Assembly (NCBI RefSeq): GCF_000767615.3
Contig: NZ_CP009553.3
Span: 3,968,001-4,032,000 of the forward strand
Direction: 5' to 3'
DNA: 64,000 nucleotides
Source: Pandoraea pnomenusa
GTDB taxonomy: Bacteria > Pseudomonadota > Gammaproteobacteria > Burkholderiales > Burkholderiaceae
Shown: positions 38,891 to 47,458 of the stretch, in pieces
Layout of the letters: each line of letters begins with the position of its first letter
Numbering within the stretch: position 1 is the first letter of the stretch
Notes under the pieces: model-generated
What the model saw: only the letters and a program-made list of their open reading frames with translations
What the model was told of the DNA's origin: nothing
Databases searched by the model: none
Position numbers and translations under genes: made by a program

Positions 38891-39829
38891 ATGACCATGC
38901 CGAATTCGACGGTTTCGTATCAGGAATCGCGGCTGCAGGCCAGTGACGGCCTTATGTTGCACATGCACACGTGGCGGCCCGCCGACACCCACGCGCCGCT
39001 GCGCGCCGTCGTCGCCATCGTGCACGGCATGGGCGAACATGGCGCCCGCTATGCGTCGCTGGCCGAACACTTCGCGTCGTTGGGCATCGCCACGGTCGCG
39101 TACGATCTGCGCGGACACGGCCGCTCCGGCGGCAGCCGCCTCTTCGTCAAGCAATTCGACGAATATCTCGACGACACCGAGATATTTCTCACCCAGGTGC
39201 GCACGACCTTCGGCCCGACCCCGCTCTTTCTGCTCGGCCACAGCATGGGGGGCGCGATCGCGGCGTTGTACGCGATTACGCGCGCGCCGGCGAACGTACG
39301 CGGTCTGATGCTGAGCAGCCCGGCGCTCGGCCCCGGCGAGCCGGTGGCGCCATGGATGATGGCCGCAGGCCGATGGGTGTCGCGCTGGCTGCCGAAAGTG
39401 CCCGTCTTCAAGGTCGATCCGGCGCTCATCTCGCGCGACAAGCGCGTCGTCGAGGCCGCCAGGCAGGACCCGCTCAACGCCTATCGCGGCACCCCGGCGC
39501 GCACCGCCGCCGAACTGCTCGACGCAATGGCGCGCATCCATGCCAACGCCGACGCCCTGCAATTGCCGCTCTACGTGTTTCACGGCACCGCCGACCGGCT
39601 CACCGCCCCCTGGGCGAGCGAGCAGTTTCACGGCAATGCCGGCTCGAAAGACAAGACGCTGCGCCTCTATCCCGGGGGCTTTCACGAAACGCTCAACGAC
39701 CTCGACAGACAAACGGTCATCGACGAGTTGACGCAGTGGCTGCTACGTCATCTGCCCGATGCACCATCGACGGCAGCCGCGCCGTCAGTGCCCCGGCAGG
39801 CCGCGTTGGGCGCCCACGGCAACGGCTGA
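38891..39829 (+). CDS. Alpha/beta hydrolase, monoacylglycerol-lipase type
   Basis: A 312-residue serine hydrolase of the Hydrolase_4/S33 family, close to monoacylglycerol lipases and lysophospholipases. The nucleophile Ser lies in LLGHSMGGAIAALYA, the oxyanion region is AIVHGMGEHGARY, the acid Asp is in FHGTADRLTAP and the catalytic His in YPGGFHETLND. YDLRGHGRSGG is typical. GGAGGAGAC precedes the ATG at 38891. No signal peptide is seen, so it is cytosolic or membrane-associated. Natural substrate is unknown; lipid-degradation neighbours fit a fatty-acyl ester. Confidence 0.9.
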   Translation: MTMPNSTVSYQESRLQASDGLMLHMHTWRPADTHAPLRAVVAIVHGMGEHGARYASLAEHFASLGIATVAYDLRGHGRSGGSRLFVKQFDEYLDDTEIFLTQVRTTFGPTPLFLLGHSMGGAIAALYAITRAPANVRGLMLSSPALGPGEPVAPWMMAAGRWVSRWLPKVPVFKVDPALISRDKRVVEAARQDPLNAYRGTPARTAAELLDAMARIHANADALQLPLYVFHGTADRLTAPWASEQFHGNAGSKDKTLRLYPGGFHETLNDLDRQTVIDELTQWLLRHLPDAPSTAAAPSVPRQAALGAHGNG

Positions 39830-39962
39830 ACGCGACGGGGCGGGGCGGGGCGGGACGCGACGCCGGCCGCCCTCGGAACCCAGCATGCGAGGAGGGTCTC
39901 GCCGCGTCGTATCGCGCAGCGCGTTACACTGAAGCGGTGTGGAATCGCGAGGAGCCCCCGGC

Positions 39963-40736
39963 ATGCAATCGCAGACGAAGTACTCGCCGCAAACGGTCAC
40001 CGGCATGCATTTCTGGACGCCGACGATCTTCAGCATCAAGACGACGCGCCCCGCCGGCCTGACCTTCACGCCGGGCCAGTTCGTGCGACTGGGACTGCCG
40101 GGCGACGACGGACAGCTGATCTGGCGAGCGTTCTCCTTCGTGAATTCGCCCGCGGAAGATACATTGGAGTTCTATGCAATTACGGTACCAGGCGGGCAAC
40201 TCTCGCCGCGCCTGTCGCAACTCGAGGTCGGCGATGAGCTCTTCGTCGATCACACCGCCTATGGCTTTCTGACACTGGATCGTTTCACGGGGGGCGACGA
40301 TCTCTGGCTGCTCGCCACGGGCACCGGCCTCGCACCGTTCGTATCGATCCTGCGAGACCCCACCGTGTGGCAGCGTTTCGAGCGCATCTTCCTCGTGCAC
40401 AGCGTGCGATGGGAGCGAGACCTCGCCTACTACGAGGAACTGAAGCATTTCTCGCATCCCGACGTCGATCCGTCGCTCGTGAGCAAGCTGCATTTCGCCG
40501 TCAGCGTCACGCGCGAGCAAACGCCCGGTGCGCTGTCGGGGCGCATCACGTCATTGCTGGACTCGGGGGAACTGGAAAAGGCGATGGGGGCGACGCTCGA
40601 CCCGGCCACGTCGCGCATCATGGTGTGCGGCAACCCGGACATGATCAAGGAATTGCGCGCCTGGTTCACACAACGCGGCTACGCCGTGAGCCGTACCGCC
40701 ACGCCCGGGCCGCTTGTGCTCGAAAAGCAGTGGTGA
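39963..40736 (+). CDS. fpr: Ferredoxin--NADP+ reductase
   Basis: A 257-residue FAD oxidoreductase that exchanges electrons between NADPH and ferredoxin/flavodoxin. The FAD-binding region reads IWRAFSFVNSPAED (an RxYS-like motif) and PGGQLSPRLSQLEVGDEL. The NADP-binding region reads LLATGTGLAPFVSILRD and RIMVCGNPDMIKELR, typical of the subclass-II bacterial Fpr. GAGGAG eight bases upstream supports the ATG at 39963 over an in-frame GTG 24 nt earlier. A GGGGC-repeat tract lies in the gap before it (39835-39856). Likely role: redox balance and Fe-S repair. Confidence 0.93.
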   Translation: MQSQTKYSPQTVTGMHFWTPTIFSIKTTRPAGLTFTPGQFVRLGLPGDDGQLIWRAFSFVNSPAEDTLEFYAITVPGGQLSPRLSQLEVGDELFVDHTAYGFLTLDRFTGGDDLWLLATGTGLAPFVSILRDPTVWQRFERIFLVHSVRWERDLAYYEELKHFSHPDVDPSLVSKLHFAVSVTREQTPGALSGRITSLLDSGELEKAMGATLDPATSRIMVCGNPDMIKELRAWFTQRGYAVSRTATPGPLVLEKQW

Positions 40737-40754
40737 CGCGCGGGCGCCAATGTC

Positions 40755-41591
40755 TCAGGCCGTCGGCGGCTTTGCCCAATCGGGCGGGCGTTTCTCGATG
40801 AATGCCTGCACGCCTTCGAGCGCGCACGCGTCCATCATGTTGCATGCCATCGTTTGCCCGGCCATCTGATACGCGGCTTCGATACCGGTTTCGACTTGCC
40901 GGTAGAACAGCCCCTTGCCCGCCGCCACCGCAGCCGCGGGCTTGGCGAGAATCGAGCGGCACAGCGCCGCGACTTCCGCATCGAGCCGCTCCACGGCCAC
41001 CACGCGATTGACCAGCCCCCGCTCGCGTGCCGTTTGCGCGTCGATGAAGTCGCCGGTGAGCAGCATCTCCATGGCCTGCTTGCGAGAGAGGTTGCGCGAA
41101 AGCGCCACGCCCGGCGTCGCGCAGAACAGACCGACATTGATGCCGGAAACGGCGAACCGCGCCACCGAGGTGGCAACCGCCAGATCGCACATCGCCACCA
41201 ATTGACAGCCCGCGGCGGTCGCGATGCCGTGCACACGTGCGATGACCGGTTGCGGCATGCGCTGCATCGTCAGCATCACGCGGGTGCACTGATTGAACAG
41301 TTTGCGGTAGTAGTCGAGCGACGGCTCGGCGCGCATTTCCTTGAGATCGTGTCCCGCGCAGAACGCGGCGCCCGCGGCGCCTAGCACCACCACGCGCGCG
41401 CTCGCGTCGCTCGCCACCACGTCGAGGGCGCGCCCGAGCGCATCAAGCATCGCTTCGGACAACGCATTGAACTGACGCGGTCGATTGAGCGTGAGCGTCA
41501 CCACGCCGGCCAGGTCACCCTCGCCGCGCGTCACAAGTACGAGAGGCTCGGGCGTCGCCGAGAGGTCCGCCGAGAGTTCGGTTGCCGTCAT
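40755..41591 (-). CDS. Enoyl-CoA hydratase/isomerase family protein
   Basis: A 278-residue crotonase-fold protein. The oxyanion-hole segments are AAFCAGHDLKEM and GIATAAGCQLVAMCDLAVAT, and the family hallmark NRPRQFNALSEAMLDAL is near the N terminus. The position after GCQLVAMCDL where classical hydratases place a catalytic glutamate appears changed, as in ECHDC3-like members, so hydratase activity is not assured. AGGAG precedes the ATG. It is downstream of, and co-directional with, the HDAC-family gene, 54 nt away. Confidence 0.85.
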   Translation of the reverse strand: MTATELSADLSATPEPLVLVTRGEGDLAGVVTLTLNRPRQFNALSEAMLDALGRALDVVASDASARVVVLGAAGAAFCAGHDLKEMRAEPSLDYYRKLFNQCTRVMLTMQRMPQPVIARVHGIATAAGCQLVAMCDLAVATSVARFAVSGINVGLFCATPGVALSRNLSRKQAMEMLLTGDFIDAQTARERGLVNRVVAVERLDAEVAALCRSILAKPAAAVAAGKGLFYRQVETGIEAAYQMAGQTMACNMMDACALEGVQAFIEKRPPDWAKPPTA

Positions 41592-41645
41592 GGTTGTCTC
41601 CTGTGCCGTGTGCGCGCGGCCGCGAAGGGTTGCCGCCGCGAGCTC

Positions 41646-42569
41646 TCAGACGTCGGCGAGCACCTTCAGATGCGCAACGACGCTGCGCCCGAGCGCCGAG
41701 AGGTTGTAGCCGCCTTCGAGGCAGCTCACGATGCGCCCCTTCGCATGACGGTCGGCAACGGCCTTCACCCGCTCCGTGATCCAGGTGAAGTCGGCTTCGG
41801 TCAAACCCAGCCCGCCGAGATCGTCTTCGCGGTGCGCGTCGAATCCCGCCGAAATGAAGACCATTTCCGGGCGGAACGCGTCAAGTTGCCCCAGCCAGCC
41901 AAAGTCGATCGCTTCGCGCGCCTGCATGCCGGAAGAGCGCGCGGCAAGCGGGATGTTAAGCATGTTCGGCGCCGGATCAAGCGCGCCGGAGAACGGATAG
42001 AACGGATGCTGGAAGATGCCGCACATCAGCACGCGCTCGTCGTTGGCGAACGCCGCTTCCGTGCCGTTGCCGTGGTGCACGTCGAAATCGATGATCGCCA
42101 CGCGCGAAAGCCCATGCACTTCGAGCGCGTGCGCGGCGGCGATCGCCACGTTGTTGAACAGGCAGAACCCCATGGCCCGCGTCGGCGTGGCATGGTGCCC
42201 CGGCGGACGCACGCTGCAGAACGCATTGTCGAGTTCGCCGCGAATGACGGCATCGGTCGCCGCGACGGCCGCGCCCGCCGCGCGTGTGGCAGCACGCCAC
42301 GAATACGGATTGAGCAGCGTGTCGGGGTCGATCGGGAAATAGCCCGACTCGGGAATGTTGTCGCGAATGAAGTCGATGTGATCCTGCGTGTGCACGAGCC
42401 GCAGGCTGGCCTCGTCGGCCGCCGGCGCTTCTCGGCGTTCGAGCAGGCCGTCGATGCGCCCGGCGATCAACTGGTCCTCGATGGCGCGCAGTCGTTCGGG
42501 GCATTCGGGATGCCACTCGCCCATTTCGTGACGGACGCAATCGGGATGCGTATAAAACCCGGTAGCCAT
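41646..42569 (-). CDS. Histone deacetylase family (acetylpolyamine/AcuC-like) zinc hydrolase
   Basis: A 307-residue class II-like HDAC superfamily protein. It shows HECPERLRAI (in EWHPECPERLRAI), RPPGHHATPTRAMGFCLFNN with the catalytic histidine pair, zinc ligands Asp and His in IDFDVHHGNGT and Asp in ISAGFDAH, and the C-terminal GGYNLSALG. Bacterial members deacetylate polyamines, lysines or acetate-like amides; the substrate here is unknown. It lies upstream of the enoyl-CoA hydratase-like gene and is probably co-transcribed with it. Start ATG 42569 is preceded by AAGG. Confidence 0.92.
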   Translation of the reverse strand: MATGFYTHPDCVRHEMGEWHPECPERLRAIEDQLIAGRIDGLLERREAPAADEASLRLVHTQDHIDFIRDNIPESGYFPIDPDTLLNPYSWRAATRAAGAAVAATDAVIRGELDNAFCSVRPPGHHATPTRAMGFCLFNNVAIAAAHALEVHGLSRVAIIDFDVHHGNGTEAAFANDERVLMCGIFQHPFYPFSGALDPAPNMLNIPLAARSSGMQAREAIDFGWLGQLDAFRPEMVFISAGFDAHREDDLGGLGLTEADFTWITERVKAVADRHAKGRIVSCLEGGYNLSALGRSVVAHLKVLADV

Positions 42570-43013
42570 GCCTTGTGTCGCCTATCGCTTCGAATCGTTA
42601 TCGTGAGACGGGCGGGGAATGCCCGCCGCGCCGTGGTGTCGCAAGTCCGGTAGCGGCCGGACGCAGCCCCCTGGCAAGCGCGGCGCGCAAGCATGAAACA
42701 TCACTCGCACACGCTTGCCGATGGCCGGCATTCCCCATGAGCACTGTCACCGACAGCGCACAGGCCTTAAGGTATCACAGGTGCACTCGGTTATACTGCC
42801 AAGCAGTCTCCCAGCAGACCCGTGTCAGCCGGCAACGGCCGTTCTCCCGAAATTCGGGACGGCAGTAACTGGCATGAATGGTCGATGCCCTTGTCAAAAC
42901 CGCGCGTCACGCGACATCGATGCGCACCGATCCCGGCATCGACGCGACTAACGCGGCGACCATCGTTCCCCGGCGGCGCCGCATTCGGACTTCATACAGG
43001 CCTGACAGACAGC
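42570..43013. other. Intergenic region upstream of mltB
   Basis: No separate gene is supported. A TATACT at 42792-42797 is a reasonable -10 for mltB, with a poor -35. The mltB frame stays open back to 42822, so part of this region could be translated if an upstream start (42885) is used, but the residues have no signal-peptide character. Confidence 0.45.
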
Positions 43014-44255
43014 ATGACATCACCGGTACGGATGTACGATTCACTCTCGCCGGCGCGCTCGCGCCTCGCACCTCGACCGGAAATGGCCGGCAACCCCTGC
43101 CGCGCGACCGACGCCCCTGGCTCGCCCCGGCACTCAACACGCGCTGCGTTCTCGCGTACTGCACGCACCTTCGGCGTCGTCCTGTCGCTGTGCCTCGGCA
43201 CGTTCGCGCTCACGACGACCGCCGCGCATGCGCAGACACGCGGCAAGCAGGTTGCGCAGACCGAGTTCGAGGAGGAAGTCGTGCCGCAGCGCTACGCGGC
43301 CAATCCCGAAGTCGACGCGTTCATCAACGACATCGTGGCGCGTGACGGCTTCGATCGCGCCGAGTTGCAGCGCGTGTTCTCACGCGTGGTCTTCTCGCAA
43401 ACGGCCGCTCGCCTGGCCGCGCCGCCCGCCACGCCCGGCCAGAAAAACTGGACCCGCTACGAGAAGAATTTCCTCGACAACACGCGCATCAATGGCGGCG
43501 TGCGCTTCTGGAATCAGAATGCGGCCGCGCTGTCGCGAGCGGCCCAGCAATTCGGCGTGCCCGAGGAAATCATCGTCGCCATCATCGGCGTCGAGACGAT
43601 CTACGGGCGCCACATGGGCAACTTCCGCACCATCGACGCGCTCACTACGCTCGCGTTCGACTACCCGCCCGCGCGCAACCGATCCGAGCGCATGGCGCTG
43701 TTCCGCACCGAGCTGGAGAACCTGCTGCTGTACGCCCGCGAGCGCGGCGTCGACCCCTTCAGCATCTACGGCTCATATGCGGGCGCCATCGGCATTCCGC
43801 AGTTCATGCCCTCGTCGATTCGCAACTACGCCGTCGACTTCTCGGGCGACGGCAAGATCAATCTGACGACCGACGTGGCGGACGCCATCGGCAGCGTTGC
43901 GAACTTCCTCAAGCAACATGGCTGGCAGGCCGGTCAACCTGTCGTCTGGAATATCGCCAATGATCGGGGCAGCCAGGGGTTGGCCGAGGCCGGCGCGGAC
44001 GGACAACCGGAGCCGCACTGGAAACTCGGCGACTTCATCAAGGCAGGCATGCTGATGAATGAGCCACGGCTCGACGTGGGGGCGAAGCTCGACACGCCGG
44101 TGCTCATCGTCGACCTGCCGACGCCGGGCCAGCCGACGCAATATCGCATGGGCCTGAACAACTTCTACGTGCTCACGCGTTACAACCGGAGCTTCTTCTA
44201 CGCGATGTCGGTGTACGACCTCGCCGACGCGATCAAGGCGGCACGCGCCCCCTGA
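43014..44255 (+). CDS. mltB: Membrane-associated lytic murein transglycosylase B
   Basis: A peptidoglycan-cleaving lytic transglycosylase of the MltB/SLT-2 family, about 413 residues from the chosen start. A hydrophobic signal (FGVVLSLCLGTFALTTTAAHAQ) precedes the catalytic domain. The catalytic glutamate is in GVETIYGRHMGNF. Other motifs are YAGAIGIPQFMPSSIRNYAVDFSGDGKI and the C-terminal NFYVLTRYNRSFFYAMSVYDLA. There is no lipobox cysteine at the signal cleavage site, so it may be a soluble periplasmic form. The start is uncertain (42885, 43014 or 43032); none has a good ribosome binding site. Confidence 0.88.
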   Translation: MTSPVRMYDSLSPARSRLAPRPEMAGNPCRATDAPGSPRHSTRAAFSRTARTFGVVLSLCLGTFALTTTAAHAQTRGKQVAQTEFEEEVVPQRYAANPEVDAFINDIVARDGFDRAELQRVFSRVVFSQTAARLAAPPATPGQKNWTRYEKNFLDNTRINGGVRFWNQNAAALSRAAQQFGVPEEIIVAIIGVETIYGRHMGNFRTIDALTTLAFDYPPARNRSERMALFRTELENLLLYARERGVDPFSIYGSYAGAIGIPQFMPSSIRNYAVDFSGDGKINLTTDVADAIGSVANFLKQHGWQAGQPVVWNIANDRGSQGLAEAGADGQPEPHWKLGDFIKAGMLMNEPRLDVGAKLDTPVLIVDLPTPGQPTQYRMGLNNFYVLTRYNRSFFYAMSVYDLADAIKAARAP

Positions 44256-44276
44256 GAACGGCGTTGGCCGGAAAAC

Positions 44277-44303
44277 AAAACGGGACCCTCGGGTCCCGTT
44301 TTT
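44277..44303. terminator. Bidirectional terminator between mltB and cysM
   Basis: A 12-bp perfect stem (44277-44288 with 44291-44302) runs AAAACGGGACCC / GGGTCCCGTTTT. T-tracts on both strands let it end both mltB and the convergent cysM transcript. Confidence 0.9.
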
Positions 44304-44344
44304 CGTGACGCGGCGCAGGCACCGCACCGGCATCGTCCCCCACA

Positions 44345-45247
44345 TCACGCGGGGAACACCCCCGTCGACAGATAGCGGTCGCCGCGATCGCAGACCACGA
44401 ACACGATGGTCGCGTTCTCGACCTCGTGCGCCAGATTCAACGCGATCTGGCAGGCGCCGGCGGCCGAAATGCCGCAGAAGATCCCCTCTTCCGCCGCGAG
44501 GCGCCGCGCCATGATTTCGGCTTCCGCCTGCGTGACGGACACGGTGCGATCCACGCGAGCGCGATCGAAAATCTTCGGCAGATAGGCTTCCGGCCACTTG
44601 CGGATGCCGGGAATGCGGGAGCCTTCCGCCGGCTCCGCGCCGATGATCTGCACGGCGTCGCTCTGCTCCTTCAGGTATTGCGACACGCCCATGATGGTGC
44701 CCGTCGTGCCCATCGCGGAGACGAAGTGCGTGATGCGGCCTTCGGTGTCGCGCCAGATTTCCGGGCCCGTCGTCTCGTAATGCGCCAGCGGATTGTCGGG
44801 ATTGGCGAACTGGTCGAGGATGATGCCGCGCCCGTCGCGCTGCATCTGCTCGGCGAGGTCACGCGCATATTCCATGCCCCCCTTGACCGGCGTGAGGATG
44901 ATCTGGGCGCCATAAGCCCCCATGCTCTGACGGCGCTCGATGGACAGGTCCTCCGGCATGATGAGGATCATCTTGTAGCCGCGAATGGCCGCGGCCATGG
45001 CCAGCGCAATGCCTGTGTTGCCCGAGGTCGCTTCGATGAGCGTGTCGCCCGGCTTGATGCGTCCGCGCAATTCGGCGTGCTTGATCATCGACAGCGCCGG
45101 GCGGTCCTTCACCGAACCCGCCGGGTTATTGCCCTCGAGCTTTCCGAGAATCACGTTGTTGCGGCGGCGGATTTCGTCGTCGGGCAAACGCACCAATTGC
45201 ACCAGCGGCGTATTGCCGATGGTGTCTTCGATAGTCTTGTAGGCCAT
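44345..45247 (-). CDS. cysM: Cysteine synthase B
   Basis: A 300-residue PLP enzyme that makes cysteine from O-acetylserine with sulfide or thiosulfate. The PLP lysine is Lys47 in NNPAGSVKDRPA. The substrate loop is EATSGNTGIALAMAAAIRG, and the phosphate cradle is SAMGTTGTIMGVSQYLKE. GSVKDRP and the length favour CysM over CysK. The ATG at 45247 gives the family start MAYKTIEDTIGNTPLVQL; a frame extending to 45298 adds unrelated residues. Confidence 0.95.
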   Translation of the reverse strand: MAYKTIEDTIGNTPLVQLVRLPDDEIRRRNNVILGKLEGNNPAGSVKDRPALSMIKHAELRGRIKPGDTLIEATSGNTGIALAMAAAIRGYKMILIMPEDLSIERRQSMGAYGAQIILTPVKGGMEYARDLAEQMQRDGRGIILDQFANPDNPLAHYETTGPEIWRDTEGRITHFVSAMGTTGTIMGVSQYLKEQSDAVQIIGAEPAEGSRIPGIRKWPEAYLPKIFDRARVDRTVSVTQAEAEIMARRLAAEEGIFCGISAAGACQIALNLAHEVENATIVFVVCDRGDRYLSTGVFPA

Positions 45248-45364
45248 TGCGCTAAGCTTTTTCGGTCGGGAATCGAAGCATTCTAATCCACCGGCCATGA
45301 CCGCGCTCGTAGCGAGGTGACGGCCGGGCGCCGCAAGTGCGACCGCCCGGCGCCCCGACGGGCC

Positions 45365-46255
45365 TCAGACCTTCGGCGCACTCGCGGCCGACGGCGCTTT
45401 CTCCTTCTTCGATTTCGACGACTTCGCCGGCGCCGCACCGGTCGCCGTCGGCGCGGATCCCGCCGATGCCGCGGCCTTGTCCGTCTTGTCCGTCTTGTCC
45501 GTCTTGTCCGTCTTGTCCGTCTTGGACTTCTTCGACTTCGGGCCACCGGCCGGTGCCGCAGGCGATGCGGGTGCGGCTGCAGGCGCGGACGCGGCACCTG
45601 GCGCGACACGCTCGGCCTTGTCGGCCCTGGACTTCTTCGATTTGCCACCCTTCGCATCGGCGGCGGCAGGTCCCGACGCGGCGCCCGGCAAGGCCGTTGC
45701 GCCCGGGGACGCCGGCTTGGCCGTCGAACCGGCGGCGGGCACCGGCGTGGGCGTATGCTGGGTGGCGCTCGGCGGCATTGCGGGCGTGGCGGGCGTGGCG
45801 GCAGGCGTGGCCGGCTTGCCCGGCGCTGCCGGGGTCTGCTGCATGGCTGGCGGCGCCGGACGGCCCGTCGTGGCAGGGACCTGAGCGGCAGGCGCCGTCG
45901 CCGCAGGGGGCTTCGTCGCGGGGACCGGCGCGGCAGGTGCCGTCGTCGCAGGGGTCTTCGCCGCAGGGGCCGGTACGGCAGGCGCCGCGCCCTGACCATT
46001 GATCGTCATGCCTTCGCTCTGGAGCGTGGCGACGGACTTGGTGCCGAGGCCCTTCACGCGCCTGGCGACGTCGGCGGCATCCTTATACGGCCCGTGGGCA
46101 TTGCGTTCGTCGATGATGGCTTTGGACTTGACCGGTCCGATGCCCTTGAGCGATTCGAGTTGCGCCTGATCGGCGGTATTGATGTCGACAGCGGCCATGG
46201 CCAGGCCGCAGAGGGTGAAAAAGGTAACCACCGCCAGCAAGAGTTTGCGAAGCAT
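45365..46255 (-). CDS. ComEA-like helix-hairpin-helix protein with long low-complexity tail
   Basis: A 296-residue exported protein. A signal peptide (LLLAVVTFFTLCGLAMA) leads into a ComEA-type helix-hairpin-helix DNA-binding module at about residues 22-80 (VDINTADQAQLESLKGIGPVKSKA, viewed in parts; then KGLGTKSVATLQ). Most betaproteobacterial ComEA-like proteins end near here (about 90-110 residues). This one continues with ~200 residues of Ala/Pro/Thr-rich sequence, then Lys/Ser/Asp-rich blocks including five T-D-K units from a 9-bp tandem repeat. The core suggests periplasmic DNA binding during uptake; the tail's role is unknown. AGGGA precedes the ATG. Confidence 0.85.
   Translation of the reverse strand: MLRKLLLAVVTFFTLCGLAMAAVDINTADQAQLESLKGIGPVKSKAIIDERNAHGPYKDAADVARRVKGLGTKSVATLQSEGMTINGQGAAPAVPAPAAKTPATTAPAAPVPATKPPAATAPAAQVPATTGRPAPPAMQQTPAAPGKPATPAATPATPAMPPSATQHTPTPVPAAGSTAKPASPGATALPGAASGPAAADAKGGKSKKSRADKAERVAPGAASAPAAAPASPAAPAGGPKSKKSKTDKTDKTDKTDKTDKAAASAGSAPTATGAAPAKSSKSKKEKAPSAASAPKV
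45476..45520. repeat. 9-bp tandem repeat (5 copies) inside the ComEA-like gene
   Basis: Five exact copies of CTTGTCCGT follow each other at 45476-45520, with a degenerate sixth (CTTGGAC). Read on the coding strand each unit encodes Thr-Asp-Lys. Being a multiple of three, copy-number change would lengthen or shorten the tail without a frameshift. Confidence 0.95.
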
Positions 46256-46359
46256 GATGTATTCCCTGTAAGGTCACTCGGGACAATATCCCCACCTCGG
46301 GACACCCCCGATACTCCCTTAACGCCCGAGACTGCGTACGGATGACATATCCCGGCGCG

Positions 46360-46392
46360 CCAAACGAAACGGGGAGCCATGCGGCTCCCCGT
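46360..46392 (-). terminator. Intrinsic terminator after hldD
   Basis: A 10-bp perfect stem (46369-46378 with 46383-46392) has an ATGC loop. On the minus strand it is followed by TTCGTTTGG. It lies between hldD and the ComEA-like gene. Confidence 0.8.
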
Positions 46393-46453
46393 CGAGACTT
46401 CGGTCCCGCCATCACCAGGGATGGCATCGGGCCCGTGCCTGTTGGACTGTGGC

Positions 46454-47458
46454 CTATTGGGCCAACAGCCAGCGCACGTAGCGCGAGACGCCCTCACCGA
46501 CCGTATAGAACGGCTGCTGATACCCACCCGCCTGGCGCAGATGCTCGACGCTCGCCTGGGTGAAGCACTGATACTTGCCACGCAGCGCGTCGGGGAACGG
46601 GATGTACTCGACGAGCCCCTGTCGCACCATCTCGTCAAGCGAGAGCGGCGCCTCGCCGGCCTCTTCGCGCAACGTGTTGATCACGGCGACCGCAATGTCA
46701 TTGAACGGCTGCGCGCGGCCCGTGCCGAGGTTGAAGATGCCGCTTCGCTCGGGATGATCGAAGAAGTGCAGATTCACCTTGACCACGTCCTCGACGGACA
46801 CGAAGTCGCGACTTTGCGTGCCCGCCGCATAGCCGTTGTACTCGCCAAAGAGCTTCACGCGGCCGTTGGCGCGGAACTCGTTGAAGTTGTGGAACGCCAC
46901 CGAGGCCATGCGCCCCTTGTGCGCTTCGCGCGGGCCGTACACGTTGAAGTAGCGAAACCCCGCCACCTGGCTCGGCAGCTTGCCACCCGCCTCGCGCATG
47001 GCGCGACGCACGATCTGGTCGAAGAGGAATTTCGAGTACCCGTAGACGTTGAGGGGCTTCTCGTACTCGCGCGATTCCACGAACGTTTCCGAGGCGCCGT
47101 ACGTCGCCGCGGAAGACGCGTAGAGGAACGGCACCGTCTGCGTCTGGCACGCCTCGAACAACGCGCGCGTGTAGCGGAAGTTGTTCTCCATCATGTAGCG
47201 GCCGTCGGTCTCCATCGTGTCGGAGCAGGCGCCTTCATGGAAAATCGCGCGCACGCGACCGAACTCGCGGCGCTGGAAACGCGCGACGAAATCGGTCTTG
47301 TCGAGGTAGTCGCTGATTTCGCAATCGACCAGATTGCGGAATTTGTCGGCGCGTGTGAGGTTGTCGACCGCCACGATGTCGGTCTCGCCGCGCTCGTTGA
47401 GGGCTTTGACGAGGTTCGCGCCGATGAAACCGGCGGCGCCGGTGACGATGATGGTCAT
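46454..47458 (-). CDS. hldD: ADP-L-glycero-D-manno-heptose-6-epimerase
   Basis: A 334-residue NADP-dependent short-chain-dehydrogenase-type epimerase that completes ADP-L-glycero-D-manno-heptose for the LPS inner core. The Rossmann motif [11 protein letters not shown] begins at residue 6. The catalytic YxxxK is Tyr139/Lys143 (YGYSK). [20 protein letters not shown] and [14 protein letters not shown] are characteristic. Its ATG overlaps the hldA stop as ATGA, so the two heptose genes are translationally coupled. Confidence 0.97.
   Translation of the reverse strand: MTIIVTGAAGFIGANLVKALNERGETDIVAVDNLTRADKFRNLVDCEISDYLDKTDFVARFQRREFGRVRAIFHEGACSDTMETDGRYMMENNFRYTRALFEACQTQTVPFLYASSAATYGASETFVESREYEKPLNVYGYSKFLFDQIVRRAMREAGGKLPSQVAGFRYFNVYGPREAHKGRMASVAFHNFNEFRANGRVKLFGEYNGYAAGTQSRDFVSVEDVVKVNLHFFDHPERSGIFNLGTGRAQPFNDIAVAVINTLREEAGEAPLSLDEMVRQGLVEYIPFPDALRGKYQCFTQASVEHLRQAGGYQQPFYTVGEGVSRYVRWLLAQ

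Noticed and set aside
39835..39856. GGGGC repeat tract as a G-quadruplex element before fpr
   Set aside because: Four short G-runs are present, but in such GC-rich DNA this is weak evidence and nothing ties it to regulation.
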